Assembly (NCBI GenBank): GCA_963971535.1
Contig: OZ020591.1
Span: forward strand, 13,237,577 to 13,301,576
From: Notolepis coatsorum
Taxonomy: Eukaryota; Chordata; Actinopteri; Aulopiformes; Paralepididae
DNA length: 64,000 nt
Direction: 5' to 3'
Shown one piece after another: positions 25,187 to 35,816 of the stretch; position 1 is the stretch's first letter, and each line of letters begins with the position of its first letter. The translations under genes were made by a program, and so were the position numbers. A model generated the notes under the pieces. The model did no database searches. It was not told where the DNA came from and worked only from the letters and a program-made list of their open reading frames with translations.

Positions 25187-26753
25187 CACCAGGTCCTCTT
25201 CCTCTGAGGTGGTGTCTTGGTTCTGTTGGTCCTCTGACACCAGGTCCTCTTCCTCTGAGGTGGTGTCTTGGTTCTGTTGGTCCTCTGACACCAGGTCCTC
25301 TTCCTCTGAGGTGGTGTCTTGGTTCTGTTGGTCCTCTGACACCAGGTCCTCTTCCTCTGAGGTGGTGTCTTGGTTCTGTTGGTCCTCTGACACCAGGTCC
25401 TCTTCCTCTGAGGTGGTGTCTTGGTTCTGTTGGTCCTCTGACACCAGGTCCTCTTCCTCTGAGGTGGTGTCTTGGTTCTGTTGGTCCTCTGACACCAGGT
25501 CCTCTTCCTCTGAGGTGGTGTCTTGGTTCTGTTGCTCCTCTGACACCAGGTCCTCTTCCTCTGAGGTGGTGTCTTGGTTCTGTTGGTCCTCTGACACCAG
25601 GTCCTCTTCCTCTGAGGTGGTGTCTTGGTTCTGTTGGTCCTCTGACACCAGGTCCTCTTCCTCTGAGGTGGTGTCTTGGTTCTGTTGGTCCTCTGACACC
25701 AGGTCCTCTTCCTCTGAGGTGGTGTCTTGGTTCTGTTGCTCCTCTGACACCAGGTCCTCTTCCTCTGAGGTGGTGTCTTGGTTCTGTTGGTCCTCTGACA
25801 CCAGGTCCTCTTCCTCTGAGGTGGTGTCTTTGTTCTGTTGGTCCTCTGACACCAGGTCCTCTTCCTCTGAGGTGGTGTCTTGGTTCTGTTGCTCCTCTGA
25901 CACCAGGTCCTCTTCCTCTGAGGTGGTGTCTTGGTTCTGTTGGTCCTCTGACACCAGGTCCTCTTCCTCTGAGGTGGTGTCTTGGTTCTGTTGGTCCTCT
26001 GACATCAGGTCCTCTTCCTCTGAGGTGGTGTCTTGGTTCTGTTGGTCCTCTGACACCAGCTCCTCTTCCTCTGAGGTGGTGTCTTGGTTCTGTTGGTCCT
26101 CTGACACCAGGTCCTCTTCCTCTGAGGTGGTGTCTTGGTTCTGTTGGTCCTCTGACACCAGGTCCTCTTCCTCTGAGGTGGTGTCTTGGTTCTGTTGCTC
26201 CTCTGACACCAGGTCCTCTTCCTCTGAGGTGGTGTCTTGGTTCTGTTGGTCCTCTGACACCAGGTCCTCTTCCTCTGAGGTGGTGTCTTGGTTCTGTTGG
26301 TCCTCTGACACCAGGTCCTCTTCCTCTGAGGTGGTGTCTTGGTTCTGTTGGTCCTCTGACACCAGGTCCTCTTCCTCTGAGGTGGTGTCTTGGTTCTGTT
26401 GCTCCTCTGACACCAGGTCCTCTTCCTCTGAGGTGGTGTCTTGGTTCTGTTGGTCCTCTGACACCAGGTCCTCTTCCTCTGAGGTGGTGTCTTGGTTCTG
26501 TTGGTCCTTCTGACACCAGGTCCTCTTCCTCTGAGGTGGTGTCTTGGTTCTGTTGGTCCTCTGACACCAGCTCCTCTTCCTCTGAGGTGGTGTCTTGGTT
26601 CTGTTGGTCCTCTGACACCAGGTCCTCTTCCTCTGAGGTGGTGTCTTGGTTCTGTTGGTCCTCTGACACCAGGTCCTCTTCCTCTGAGGTGGTGTCTTGG
26701 TTCTGTTGCTCCTCTGACACCAGGTTCTCTTCCTCTGAGGTGGTGTCTTGGTT
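25187..26753. repeat. 51-bp minisatellite array 3, about 30.7 copies
   Basis: Same unit as array 1 and same copy number, plus one inserted base near 26507 ('gtccttctg'). That base shifts every frame and explains why frames break here. Rare single-base variants ('tttgttctg', 'gacatcagg') distinguish units. Confidence 0.97.
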
Positions 26754-27896
26754 CGATAACACACAAATACATTATTTATTAAATCTAGAATAAGACATGG
26801 TTAAGTTTCAAACAATGTTAATTATGTTTAGGGCAAGAAATAATACACTGCCAGAAAAACTACAAAATCTTTTTCATTTAGAAAGTGAGTTTAGTAGGAG
26901 AAAATACTATTTTAAACATCAGTTTGCACGTACCACACTTAAACAGATGTGTCCTTCAGTTATTGGTGTAAAGTTGTGGAATTCTCTCCATAGCGAGCTT
27001 AAGGGATGTAATAGTGTTTATCAATCATTTAAAAAAAAAACGAAAAGAAATATATTTAGTCGGTATGAAAATCAAATGTGATCTGAATAGTGAGATCTTT
27101 TTTTTCCCTCTTTTATTCTTTATTATTATTATTATTATTATAAAATGTTTTCTTGTTTAACACTATGATCGCCGGGAACGAGTTTTCACGTCATTCCGAG
27201 CCATGCTCATTCTGCCGAAGACGCCGTAACTTGTCTTTGATGTCAATATTTCAAAAATCTGTCATCGAAATCATATTTCCTTTCCGGAGCCCTGAGACAC
27301 ACTGCTGATCTCCTCTCAACTCTCTAGCGGTTCAAGAGCGCCATCTGGTGGCCAATCGGCAGATCGCCAACCGGATATTAACCTTTGAACCGGTAGTACT
27401 TATCCAAATGTGGTCTGGCCACTCGCTATAGCTCTCGCGACTCCATCTTGAAACACTGGATAATAGATCGCTCGCCCTAACTCAATAAACAACGTTATTT
27501 GGACGTATATACTATTATACAACCTGGAAATGGATCGGGCATTTCTACATCCCATAATAGAAAAAAATATGTTCCACGCTCATCTGCCAGCGGCGTGAGG
27601 AAGCCACGGTAAGATTCAGCGTTATTTTCTAACGTATTCTATACTAACTGATGTGATGAACATATGACCCACTCTGGATGAATCATCTAACGCTGCCCAC
27701 GGAATTATAAACGATCCCCCGCCCATCCGGTCATCATCAGATGATGCGTAGAAACTTCTAGAACCACGTCCAGTTGAAACTTTTTATCTCGCACAGATTC
27801 CTACCAAACTGTATTTGATCATCAATATAATGCATTTAGGGCTATAAATCACGTTCTGAAGAAAGCTGCAGAAAACGATAAAAACATACTTTAGAC

Positions 27897-28538
27897 CAGT
27901 GTTTCTCAACTGGTGGGTCAAAAGTGGGTCGCGGGGCCATTTTGAGTGGGTCGCGGAAGTGTGTGAAAAAAAAAAAATCCCTTTTTTTTCCCCTCACTAC
28001 CTATCTTTGTGAAAGTGGCTTCTCAGCTCTGGTCCAGCTGAAGACAAAGCGGAGGAACAGATTGGACATTGAGCATGACCTCAGAGTTGCTTTGTCTACC
28101 ATCACCCCAGACTTTGAGACTCTTGTCAGGAGCAAACATCATCCCCAGTTATCCCATTAGTTCCCTGCATGTTAAGCTAAGAAATCTGCTAAGAATAGCA
28201 TATTATTTATTATTATTTTATTTCATTGGGTTTTAGCCCTAGTTGCACTTTTGTTGCAACCTCAGTTATCCCATTAGTTCCCCCAAATTTAGGTCTGTTA
28301 TGTTAAGCTAAGAAATCTGCTAAGAAGCATATATTATTTATTAATCTTTTATTTCATTGGGTTTTTTAGCAATAGTTGCACTTTTGTTGCACTTTTTTGT
28401 GTTTATTTCATGTTTTGAAAGATTGCGTATTACTGCATTTTTTTTTTACATAAATCATAGTGGTTAAAAATTTTGGGTCGCGACTTAATGACTAAGGAAA
28501 ATGTTGGGTCCCGAGGCTAGACCAGTTGAGAACCACTG
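27897..28538 (+). mobile_element. Complete copy of the amplified hAT
   Basis: The left end 'cagtgtttctcaactgg' and right end 'ccagttgagaaccactg' are inverted repeats. The 8-bp duplication 'ctttagac' is exact (27889-27896 and 28539-28546). It is 642 bp and retains only the last 50 or so residues of a transposase (to 28160). It is the uninterrupted original from which the truncated copies in units 1-3 derive. Confidence 0.9.
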
Positions 28539-28988
28539 CTTTAGACCATATTTTAGTATGAATATGTGAATGAAAAAGTTTAACGTTGCTACACCCTGAA
28601 CAATACATATAGGACATTGAATGGCCCATAATAATGGCAATGTAGCAATAGAATTTAAAAAGTTATAGCCCTGCAAAGAAGGGGAACTTCTCCATAGACA
28701 AATAGAGCTGGCGAGGGATGGTAAATTATGAATTTAACCCATGGCGATTAAAGTGTTAACTGTGGATTTTGTGTTTCTTGTATAATGGTATAAATTATTA
28801 TTTGTGTAAATTAGGTTGTACGCCGACCATTAAGTAAATACTTGTTTAGTTTAGGAATAAGGGGCAAGTAACTATAAGATTTATTCTTCTTCCTGCTCCT
28901 TTTGTCCATGGAATGATATTTATGATTGTGTAATGAAGAAACTCTGATTGTATGATTCCATGTGGAAAATAAAAACTCTGAACTGAAC

Positions 28989-29291
28989 AACGCTCGGCCT
29001 CATGTGGCTGGAGTGTGTCAGCAGTTCCTGCATGACGAAGGCATTGATGCTATGGACTGGCCTGCCCGTTCCCCAGACCTGAATCCAATCCAGCACCTCT
29101 GGGACATCATGTCTCGCTCCATCCACTGACGCCACGTCGCACCACAGACTGTCCAGGAGTTGACTGATGCCCTGATCCAGGTCTGGGAGGAGATCCCTCA
29201 GGAGAACATCCGTCGTCTCATCAGGAGCATGCCCAGACGTTGTAGGGAGTGCTTACAGGCACGTGGAGGCCACACACTACTGAGCCTCATT
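28989..29291 (+). pseudogene. Tc1-like transposase, C-terminal part
   Basis: It continues the transposase from 16740: 'NARPHVAGVCQQFL', then 'PARSPDLNPIQHLW'. The position of the third catalytic acid, in the usual Asn-Pro-Ile-Glu context, is Gln here (CAG at 29091-29093). A TGA lies at 29127-29129. The end reads 'GGHTLLSLI' and a stop at about 29290. The enzyme would be inactive even without the insertion. Confidence 0.85.
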
Positions 29292-29699
29292 TAGAATTGT
29301 CTTGATGAATTTCCACAGAAGTTGGATCAGCCTGTGATCTGAATTTTCCACTTTTAGTTCTGAATCCAGACCTGATTTTGATTTCCATTGATCATTCTTA
29401 TGTTATTTTGTTCTCAACGCATTCCACTATGTAATGAATAAAGATTTTCAACTGGAATATTTCATTCATCGAGATCTAGGATGTGTTGTTTAAGTAAGTA
29501 TTTATAAAGCACCTTTCATACATGTCATGTAGCTCAAAGTGCTGTACACAAACATAGGCATATATAACGATAAAAGCAATAAAGTCACAGTGATCAGTTA
29601 AGATCAATGTTTAAAAAAAAAAATAAAAATAACGTAAAAATGAAAACAGTCATTTGCGGACCAGTTTGGGAGAACAGGTCCGCACAAACATGTCCGTTC

Positions 29700-30250
29700 A
29701 GTAGCAACCGGAAGTAGGAAATGCACTAAACCAATGCACTTGTACAGTAGGTAGCAATGTTAGCTCTCATAACGTTAGTGTAGTTACGTTTTTATTCATG
29801 GTCGCGTATTGTATGTACCCGTTCCCTCATCTAAAGAGTTGGGTCCATAAGGCTTTTCCAAACCATAGCGTCTTTGTGTTATGTCTCATAACGTTAACCA
29901 GTTAGGAAGTAGGAAATGCACTAAACCAATGCACTTGTACTTGTTTAGCAGCAACTGGAAGTAGGAAGTGCACTAGACCAATAACTAGTAGGTAGCAACG
30001 TTAGCTCTCATAACGTGCACTAAACCAATATCTAGTAGGTAGCAACATTAGCTCTCATAACGTGCACTAAACCAATGCACTTGTACTTGTTTAGCAGCAA
30101 CCGGAAGTAGGAAGTGCACTAAACCAATGCACTTGTACAGTAGGTAGCAACGTTGGCTCTCATAACGTCAGCTAGCCAGCAGCTCCGGGTACAGCAGGTA
30201 GCAACGTTAGCTCTCATAACGTTAGCCAGTTAGCAGCTCCGGGTACTAAA
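29700..30250. repeat. Irregular tandem repeat in the L2 3' UTR
   Basis: Modules such as 'ggaagtaggaa', 'tgcactaaaccaatgcac', 'tagcaacgttagctctcata' recur about six times in varied order. The second L2 copy has an unrelated 118-119-bp repeat at the same place. Confidence 0.8.
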
Positions 30251-30369
30251 AATAAAGCATCACATTAATAAGACAACAGTAATAAAAGTACGGCAATAGG
30301 CAAAGTACAGTAAAATAACATTTCAGTAAAAGATCAATACATACAAAATAAAAACATTTCAATAAGATA

Positions 30370-33190
30370 CTCGCTTTCCCTAAGGCATGGTACACTATTT
30401 GTAAGCTAGACTGTATAGGTACGTTTTTAATTTTACTTTAAAAATGTGTATGGAGCTGGCGTTTCTGATGTGTGTTGGTAGTGTGTTCCATAGTTTTGGG
30501 GCATAGTTGGCAAATGCCATACTTCCGATCCTATTTTGGTTTCTGGGTGTGTCTAGTAAACCTGTAGTGGATGACCGTAGCGTTCTTGAGGGCAGATAAC
30601 TAACTAGGGAATTGCTTATTAAGAGCTTTATATGTCAGGAAAAGGACCTTAAAATCAATTCTATGAGTTATTGGTTTTCACACAGCACTTCCCTTTTCTC
30701 TTTTGGGCCGATCAATAGGATTTCGGTCTTGCTTTCGTTTAATTTTAGGAAGTTATTGTTCATCCACTTGTTTATTGCTAACAGACATTTGGTTCTGCGG
30801 AGATATATAGTTGTGTATCATCAGCATAACTATGGAAGCATACATTGTGGTCTCGAACGAATGATGTCCCAGAGGGGCAGCATATATAGTGAGAAGAGTA
30901 ATGGACCAAGGCAGCTTCCTTGTGCAACTCCAAAGTTGCTGTCATGTTTCTCGGATACATTGTCTCCAAGCTTAACATAGAACTTTCTCCCCTTAATGTA
31001 TGTTATGAGCCATTTTAGTACATGATCGGAAAAGCCAACCAGTCTTTCAAGATGACTGATCAGGATATTATGATCAAACGCTGCACTAAGGTCCAATAGG
31101 ACAAGAATTGAGACTTTGCCAGCATCGGAGTTTAGCCTGAGATCGCTAACTATTTTAGTAAGGGCAGTTTCAGTGCTGTTATTTGTTCTGAAACCTGATT
31201 GTAATTCCTCCATGATGTTATTATCTTTGAGAAAGGAGTTTATTTGTACTGAGACTATATTTTCTAATATCTTGCTGATAAATGGAAGGTTCGATGTTGA
31301 GATTTTTAGTTCGTTTACATCTAAGTTTGTTTTCTTTAGTAGTGGTTTTACTACAGCCGTTTTGAATGCATCTGGAAAAGTGCCTGTTTGAAGCGACATA
31401 TTTATGATTTGAGACACTATCGAACACCCGCTTGAGAAATGCTGTTGGTATAGGATCAAGGCAGGAGGTGGCGGAATTACACTCAGAGACAATCTTACAG
31501 AGGTCAGGTAATGTAATACATGTGAATTCCCCCATAGTTATCTCAGGTGGGTTTCCACTCACAGCCAGATCTATATCAGAGGCAATGCTTGCTCTAATCA
31601 AAGATATCTTTTCATTAAAGAAAACTGCGAACTCTTCACATTTTGTGGCTGATTGCTGCGGTATATGGGGGGGTGGCATGTTAATCAGCCGGTCGATGGT
31701 GGAAAAAAGTACCCTGGAGTTACCCATATTTTCTGAGATCATTTTGGAAAAGTATTCCTTTCTCGCAAGTTGTATTGCCTTATTGTATGCGCCCATGGCG
31801 TCTTTGTATACATTAAAGTGAGCTGTGAGTTTGAATTTCCTCCATTTTCGCTCGGCTATCCTACATTTTCTCTTGTTATCTTTAACATTGGTTTTATTTA
31901 ACCATGGAGAGATTCTATCAGTTTTTACTAGGGATGTCCCGATCCGATCACGTGATCGGAATCGGCGTCGATCACGTGCTTTTCAGAGTATCGGGGATCG
32001 GGAAAAAATAATAATAAAAATCGGCAGTCAAAAAAAGAAAAATTTTATTCAACAAACATGACCATGTCCACGTCTTAAACTCATACGGAGGCCTTAGTTT
32101 ACGTTTTAAATTACATATAATATATCATCATTAATGTATTTGTCACACAGAGCAGAATAATTATCCACAACAAACACATTCCCCTTTAATTTTCACCGTT
32201 GCAACAAACATTCCCTTTAATTTAGACGCTACACGCTACACGCGACCACAGATCACAACAACAACACGTCGCTCCCGAAACACGGTTAATATCCACTGAC
32301 TTGAGCAGCTAGACTTAATGTCAGAGGTTTGGAACTAAGCATTTTAAAATATAAAGTCAAGCCAGTTGCAATGTTTGCAAGGAGGAGATTCCGCGTGGAG
32401 GAAAAACTCATGAAGCAGCAGGCTGGAGGCGAAGTTTTCAGACTAACTTTCACCTGGAGGATAACGTTACGTGACTTTCGGCGTTTCAGACCAGAATGGA
32501 CCATTACGTAAGTCGAACACTGAATGTATACTAATGTGCAAACATATATTGAAACTTTTAATATTTCTCATATGAAGCAGAAGCACATTTCTCAGGGTGA
32601 ATGTAATAACAAAAGCCTCCGCTCTCGCGCCCCGGACTATTATAGGCAACAGATGGGCTTGTCTCGCTCCACCAGTTTCTGACAAAAATGCGTCAAAATT
32701 GATTACTAATGTGAAAGATCGGATCGGAAACGATCGGATCGATAGATATTTAAAATTACATGCTCGGGATCGGATCGGAAGCAAAAAAAGGCGATCGGGA
32801 CATCCCTAGTTTTTACCTTTTTAACCTTCAGAGGGAGCGACAGTATCTAACACTGTTGACAAGGTGCTGTGGAAGTTTTGCACTATCTGATTTAAGGAGG
32901 AGGATTCACTGCATTGGTAATATGATTGCATCATACTAGAGAATTTTGCTTCAGCTCTAGCGTCCAGAAGCCTTCTGTGAACTAGGAATTCGCTTCTGGT
33001 CCTATGTAATATTAGGCTTGTACCATAGAACACACAATAATGGTCAGAAATTGGAATTTGTTTTACTGATACATTCTCAATGTTTAGCCCTGTTGTTATT
33101 AGTAGGTCCAGAGTGTTGCCATGTTGGTGGGTGGCCTCGTGAACATGTTGCATCAGTCCAAAACTGTCCAGTAGGTTCAGAAACTCGCAA
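30370..33190 (-). pseudogene. L2 endonuclease-reverse transcriptase, broken
   Basis: Pieces in several frames match the intact protein at 49354-52053: endonuclease end 'ISDHYCVFYG' (about 33050), linker 'MGAYNKAIQLARKEYFSK' (31796), RT 'LLDLSAAFDHNILISHL' (31100; here a codon pair is lost after AAFD) and 'GVAQGSCLGPLLFSLY' (30900). Motif C is lost or off-frame. Deletions, frameshifts and the hAT insertion make it inactive. Confidence 0.85.
31929..32808. mobile_element. hAT element inserted in L2 copy 1
   Basis: The left end 'tagggatgtcccgatccg' and right end 'cgggacatcccta' are inverted repeats. The 8-bp duplication 'gtttttac' is exact (31921-31928 and 32809-32816). The intact L2 copy keeps the empty site at 51302-51309. 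The element is 880 bp and codes for nothing recognisable. Confidence 0.92.
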
Positions 33191-33199
33191 CCCCTGGGG

Positions 33200-33247
33200 T
33201 AGGGCTGGGCGATATGACGATATTATATAAATATCGGGTACAGTTCA
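33200..33247. mobile_element. hAT terminus fragment
   Basis: It starts 'tagggctgggcgatatgacg', a common hAT end in fish, directly after L2 sequence. A piggyBac-type element takes over after 48 bp. Confidence 0.6.
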
Positions 33248-33251
33248 TTAA

Positions 33252-33906
33252 CTCTTTCAGTGCCACTCACGAGATTTCTCGGGTTTTTTATAGGTGGTTG
33301 CGTGCCACTCACGAGATTTCTCGGAATTATATTTTTTTTTTTTTTTTTTGCGATCTGAAAAATTATTGCATCACCCGAGCCTACCCGACTATAGCCGAGC
33401 TGCGCCGGTGATCACTGTGGAAAAAAGCGCCCCCTGTCGTCTCCCAGATGACATAAGTGATTTTGGAATGGATTCAATGAAAATTAATGGGGAAAAAAAA
33501 CGGTACTCCACATTTTCCAGTTCACTGATCCAGCCGGGGTTACCAGAGTTCATTCTGGAGCCTCAGAGCCCCGCGGATCATGGAGTTCTACTGTATCGCG
33601 TTGGATCCATACACGTATCGATTTTTTCGAATGGTGATCAGGAATTGGAATATACCAGTTGGATACCATCTGATGTCAGGTAAGGACTCTATGTTATCAG
33701 TGGTAGGATAATCGGAGTAAGTTTGATGAAGTTATAAGCTGTTTTGTGAAATGTCTTCTTTCGGTTTCACTGTAAAAGTCTGTGAGGAAATCAACGGAGC
33801 GATTATCAGTGCGCGGCCGTAATGTGCTTGCGTGCACGTATAATATTGATCATCTAGCGTTTATTTGAAAACGATTCATAAAAAGGCCGACGAATATCAA
33901 CGTTGT
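33252..33906 (+). mobile_element. piggyBac-type element, right-truncated
   Basis: TTAA at 33248-33251 is followed by 'ctctttcagtgccactcacg'. It matches, inverted, the complete element at 57304-58241 and stops at 33906, where LINE C 3' sequence begins. It carries an ORF-like segment ending at a splice-donor-like site (33472-33683). Confidence 0.75.
33472..33683 (+). CDS. Uncharacterised exon-like ORF in piggyBac-type element
   Basis: From the ATG at 33472 about 70 codons run to 'SDVR', where 'gatgtcag' is followed by 'gtaagg', a good splice-donor sequence. The partner copy on the minus strand at 57809-58018 keeps the same frame downstream with few changes ('STFSSSLIQPGL', 'HGVLLYRVGSIHVSIFSNGD'), but has a stop just after its ATG. 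I do not recognise the sequence. It may be the 5' exon of the element's own transposase gene or a captured host exon. No zinc finger, membrane segment or signal peptide is evident. Confidence 0.4.
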
Positions 33907-34035
33907 TAACAGATTAACAGATTGCAGAATGGGTACAATACAGTACAGCTCAATACACACAATTGTTAAGGGGATGCAGACCAGAGAAAGACTTTCGTCT
34001 TGTTTACATCAGGGTCCCCCATTTTCAATTCATCA
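33907..34035 (-). mobile_element. LINE C 3'-end fragment
   Basis: 'aacagattgcagaatgggtac' and the following 100 bases match the 3' UTR of LINE C copies at 35241 and 55290. It is severely 5'-truncated. Confidence 0.75.
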
Positions 34036-34172
34036 ATACTCACCACTGTGTCCTTTATGATATATATGATACTCACCACTGTGTCCTTTATGATATATAT
34101 GATACCCACCACTGTGTCCTTTATGATATATATGATACACTGTCCTTTATGATATATATGATACCCACCACT
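34036..34172. repeat. 33-bp minisatellite, about 4 copies
   Basis: Units of 'actcaccactgtgtccttta' followed by 'tgatatatatgat', with the third shortened. No coding meaning is apparent. Confidence 0.85.
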
Positions 34173-35046
34173 GTGATGCTTTCCTTCATTTTATCTTCTA
34201 GCCCAGGGGTGGCCAACCCATGGCTTGCGAGCCGCATGCGGCTCTTTGCCTGTCAATGTGCGGCTTTTCCATACATAAAAAAAAAGGAAAAATTATAATT
34301 TAATTTTTTTAATGTCGTTCCATAAGGACATAGAATAAACATTTACAATTTTCTTTTTTTAAATGGTCCATTTGCATGTTCTTGGTATCTGAATCTAGGA
34401 ACATATATGGATCAGTGTCAGAAATAGTGTGTCTGTTACTAGGCTTGAGTAAATTGTAATGAACCAAAGGAGAATATCAATTCTATTAAAAAAAGATAAA
34501 ATTATCTTTGACTGTGAATAACACCATGCTAAAATTGACCAGATCTGAAAAATCTAAGCAAATGAATAAAGGGAAGATGATTAAACAGAAGGTTTTGTAG
34601 ATACAGTACTGAATTCTGCCATCTTTTTTATAATGTATTTTCTCCACCATTTTTCATTGTATTGCAACACCGTTTTTTGCAAGACGTTCACAGAAAGGTA
34701 GAGAAACGAACTGTGTTCTGTTTTATGGCAATGACGTTCAGGTTTGTGGGAGATAATCCCAAAAAATAAGAGACAAGTAAATCCAGAAGTCAGATGATTG
34801 ACAGGGGCTGGTGTGAGCTGGGTAGGGTAGTTTTTCGAAATTCGAAAGCCCTGAGTCTCTTCCTTCAAAAGACTACACTCACTTTTGGCTGTGCCACTTC
34901 CTCCTGTCAATATGCACCGGTTTCCAACTCAATGCCCTGAGATTTCTTAATCTTATATTTCACTAATAACAGTTAAAATAATTGGTAAACAAACGTAATG
35001 CTGAAAATATACACTTTTACTGTATATCTCGGGCTTAAGAGGTTAA

Positions 35047-35240
35047 CCCTGTGAGGCCCAAATTAAAAATACATTAGCAACTTCAGAGGCCAGAGGGTGG
35101 GACATATAAACACATTTACTATCAAATAGCATTGTGAGGCTGAACAACAGGACCAATTGACTATACATGTGCTTAAAATTTTTTAAATAAACATGCTTTT
35201 TTTAAATGGCTAAAAGTAATTTTGCAACCGTGGGTCTCAG
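35047..35240 (+). mobile_element. piggyBac-type MITE
   Basis: TTAA at 35043-35046 is followed by 'ccctgtgaggcccaaatt'. The far end 'cgtgggtctcaggg' is its approximate inverted repeat. LINE C 3' sequence starts immediately after, so the right TTAA is missing. Confidence 0.65.
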
Positions 35241-35559
35241 GGTGAATGAATGAATGAATGAATGAAAACTTTATTAACAGATTGCAGAATGGGTACAGTA
35301 CAGTACAGCTCAATACATACAATTGTTAAGGGGATGCAGACCAGAGAAAGACTTTCGTCTTGTTTACATCAGGGTCCCCCATTTTCAATTCATCGTAACA
35401 TATATGACATACATGACATACAGATAGACAGTACTGCTACATCTATACATTTATGACATACCAGATTTGCAATTACAGTACTGTTTGTGATACAAAAAGA
35501 GTCCAGAAAGAGAAGAGTATATACATTAGGCGTAGAAACTGTACATTGGATTGGGTAGG

Positions 35560-35745
35560 TGGGTGTGGGGGGGGACTGTACATTGGAGGTGGTTGGGGGG
35601 GGGGGTTGGGTAGGAGTGGGGGGGGGGGGGGTGGGTAGGAGGGGTGGGTGGGGACTGTACATTGGAGGTGGTTGGGTGGGTGGGGGGGGGGGGTTGGGTA
35701 GGAGTGGGGGGGGGGGGGGGTTGGGTGGGGGGGGGACACTGTACA
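35560..35745 (+). repeat. G-rich tract (C-rich on the LINE sense strand)
   Basis: Runs of 7-13 G separated by 'tgggta' and 'tgggtgg' alternate with copies of 'actgtacattggaggtggtt'. Such runs could form quadruplexes. Poly-proline frames on the minus strand are accidental. A similar tract occurs in the LINE C copy at 55600-55695. Confidence 0.9.
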
Positions 35746-35816
35746 ACTGTACAAACAACAAGACCAGACCATACTTGGTAATTTACTGTACATTGGAGGG
35801 GGTTGTGTTCGGACAT

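Larger units (their letters stand above)
17834..28388 (+). repeat. Composite tandem repeat (macrosatellite), 3 units plus partial fourth
   Basis: Units start at the LINE B sequence 'cgataacacac': 17834-21034 (3201 bp), 21035-23542 (2508 bp), 23543-26753 (3211 bp), and a partial unit 26754-28388. Each full unit holds LINE B tail, the left part of a piggyBac-type element, the left part of a hAT, then a 51-bp minisatellite that joins directly to the next LINE B segment. The partial fourth unit lacks the minisatellite and continues into the intact right ends of the hAT and the piggyBac element. Non-minisatellite parts differ between units by only occasional bases, so amplification is recent or units are being homogenised. 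Confidence 0.92.
18238..28755 (+). mobile_element. piggyBac-type element (TTAA) in LINE B
   Basis: The left end 'cactatgatcgccggg' follows TTAA at 18234-18237. The right end 'catggcgattaaagtg' precedes TTAA at 28756-28759. The ends are imperfect inverted repeats, and TTAA duplication is the piggyBac hallmark. Copies of its left part recur at 21438, 23951 and 27161 through the tandem amplification. No transposase is readable. A short ATG frame followed by a 'gtaaga' splice-donor-like site lies near 18607-18690. Confidence 0.8.
16741..28988 (+). mobile_element. LINE B, 5'-truncated, inserted in Tc1
   Basis: The plus strand encodes RT C-terminal motifs 'FLGVIMDDKLTWKSHI' (about 16830), 'EVWGNTY' (17740) and 'KLWNSLHSELKGCNSV' (18050), with a TTA-rich 3' UTR. 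The last part of the UTR is at 28760-28988, ending 'aataaaaactctgaactgaa'. LINE A copy 2 (16991-17735) and a piggyBac-type element (18238-28755) interrupt it, and the amplified units lie inside. The reverse-transcriptase core is absent. Confidence 0.75.
15988..29485 (+). mobile_element. Tc1-like transposon split by a 12.2-kb nested insertion
   Basis: The left part (to 16740) and the right part (from 28989) join exactly in the catalytic region: 'catgac' at 16735-16740 continues as 'aacgctcggcc' at 28989. The right untranslated end runs to about 29485, where an L2 3' end is attached. The left inverted repeat was not found, so the 5' end is probably lost into the zinc-finger 3' region. Confidence 0.8.
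29487..33199 (-). mobile_element. L2 LINE copy 1, decayed
   Basis: The 3' end 'taagtaagtatttataaag' is at 29487 and the sequence is collinear with the intact L2 at 48836-52143. It has internal deletions (for example about 340 bp at 30678) and an inserted hAT (31929-32808). A hAT terminus abuts it at 33200. Its 3' UTR contains a tandem repeat not present in the other copy. Confidence 0.88.

Noticed and set aside
19469-26753. CRISPR-like direct repeats
   Set aside because: Repeats are contiguous without unique spacers and the genome is eukaryotic.
19429-26793. Open frames of 250-540 residues on both strands over the minisatellite arrays
   Set aside because: The 51-bp unit is a multiple of three without stops in most frames, so long frames appear in parallel. 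They are a consequence of the repeat, not protein genes.
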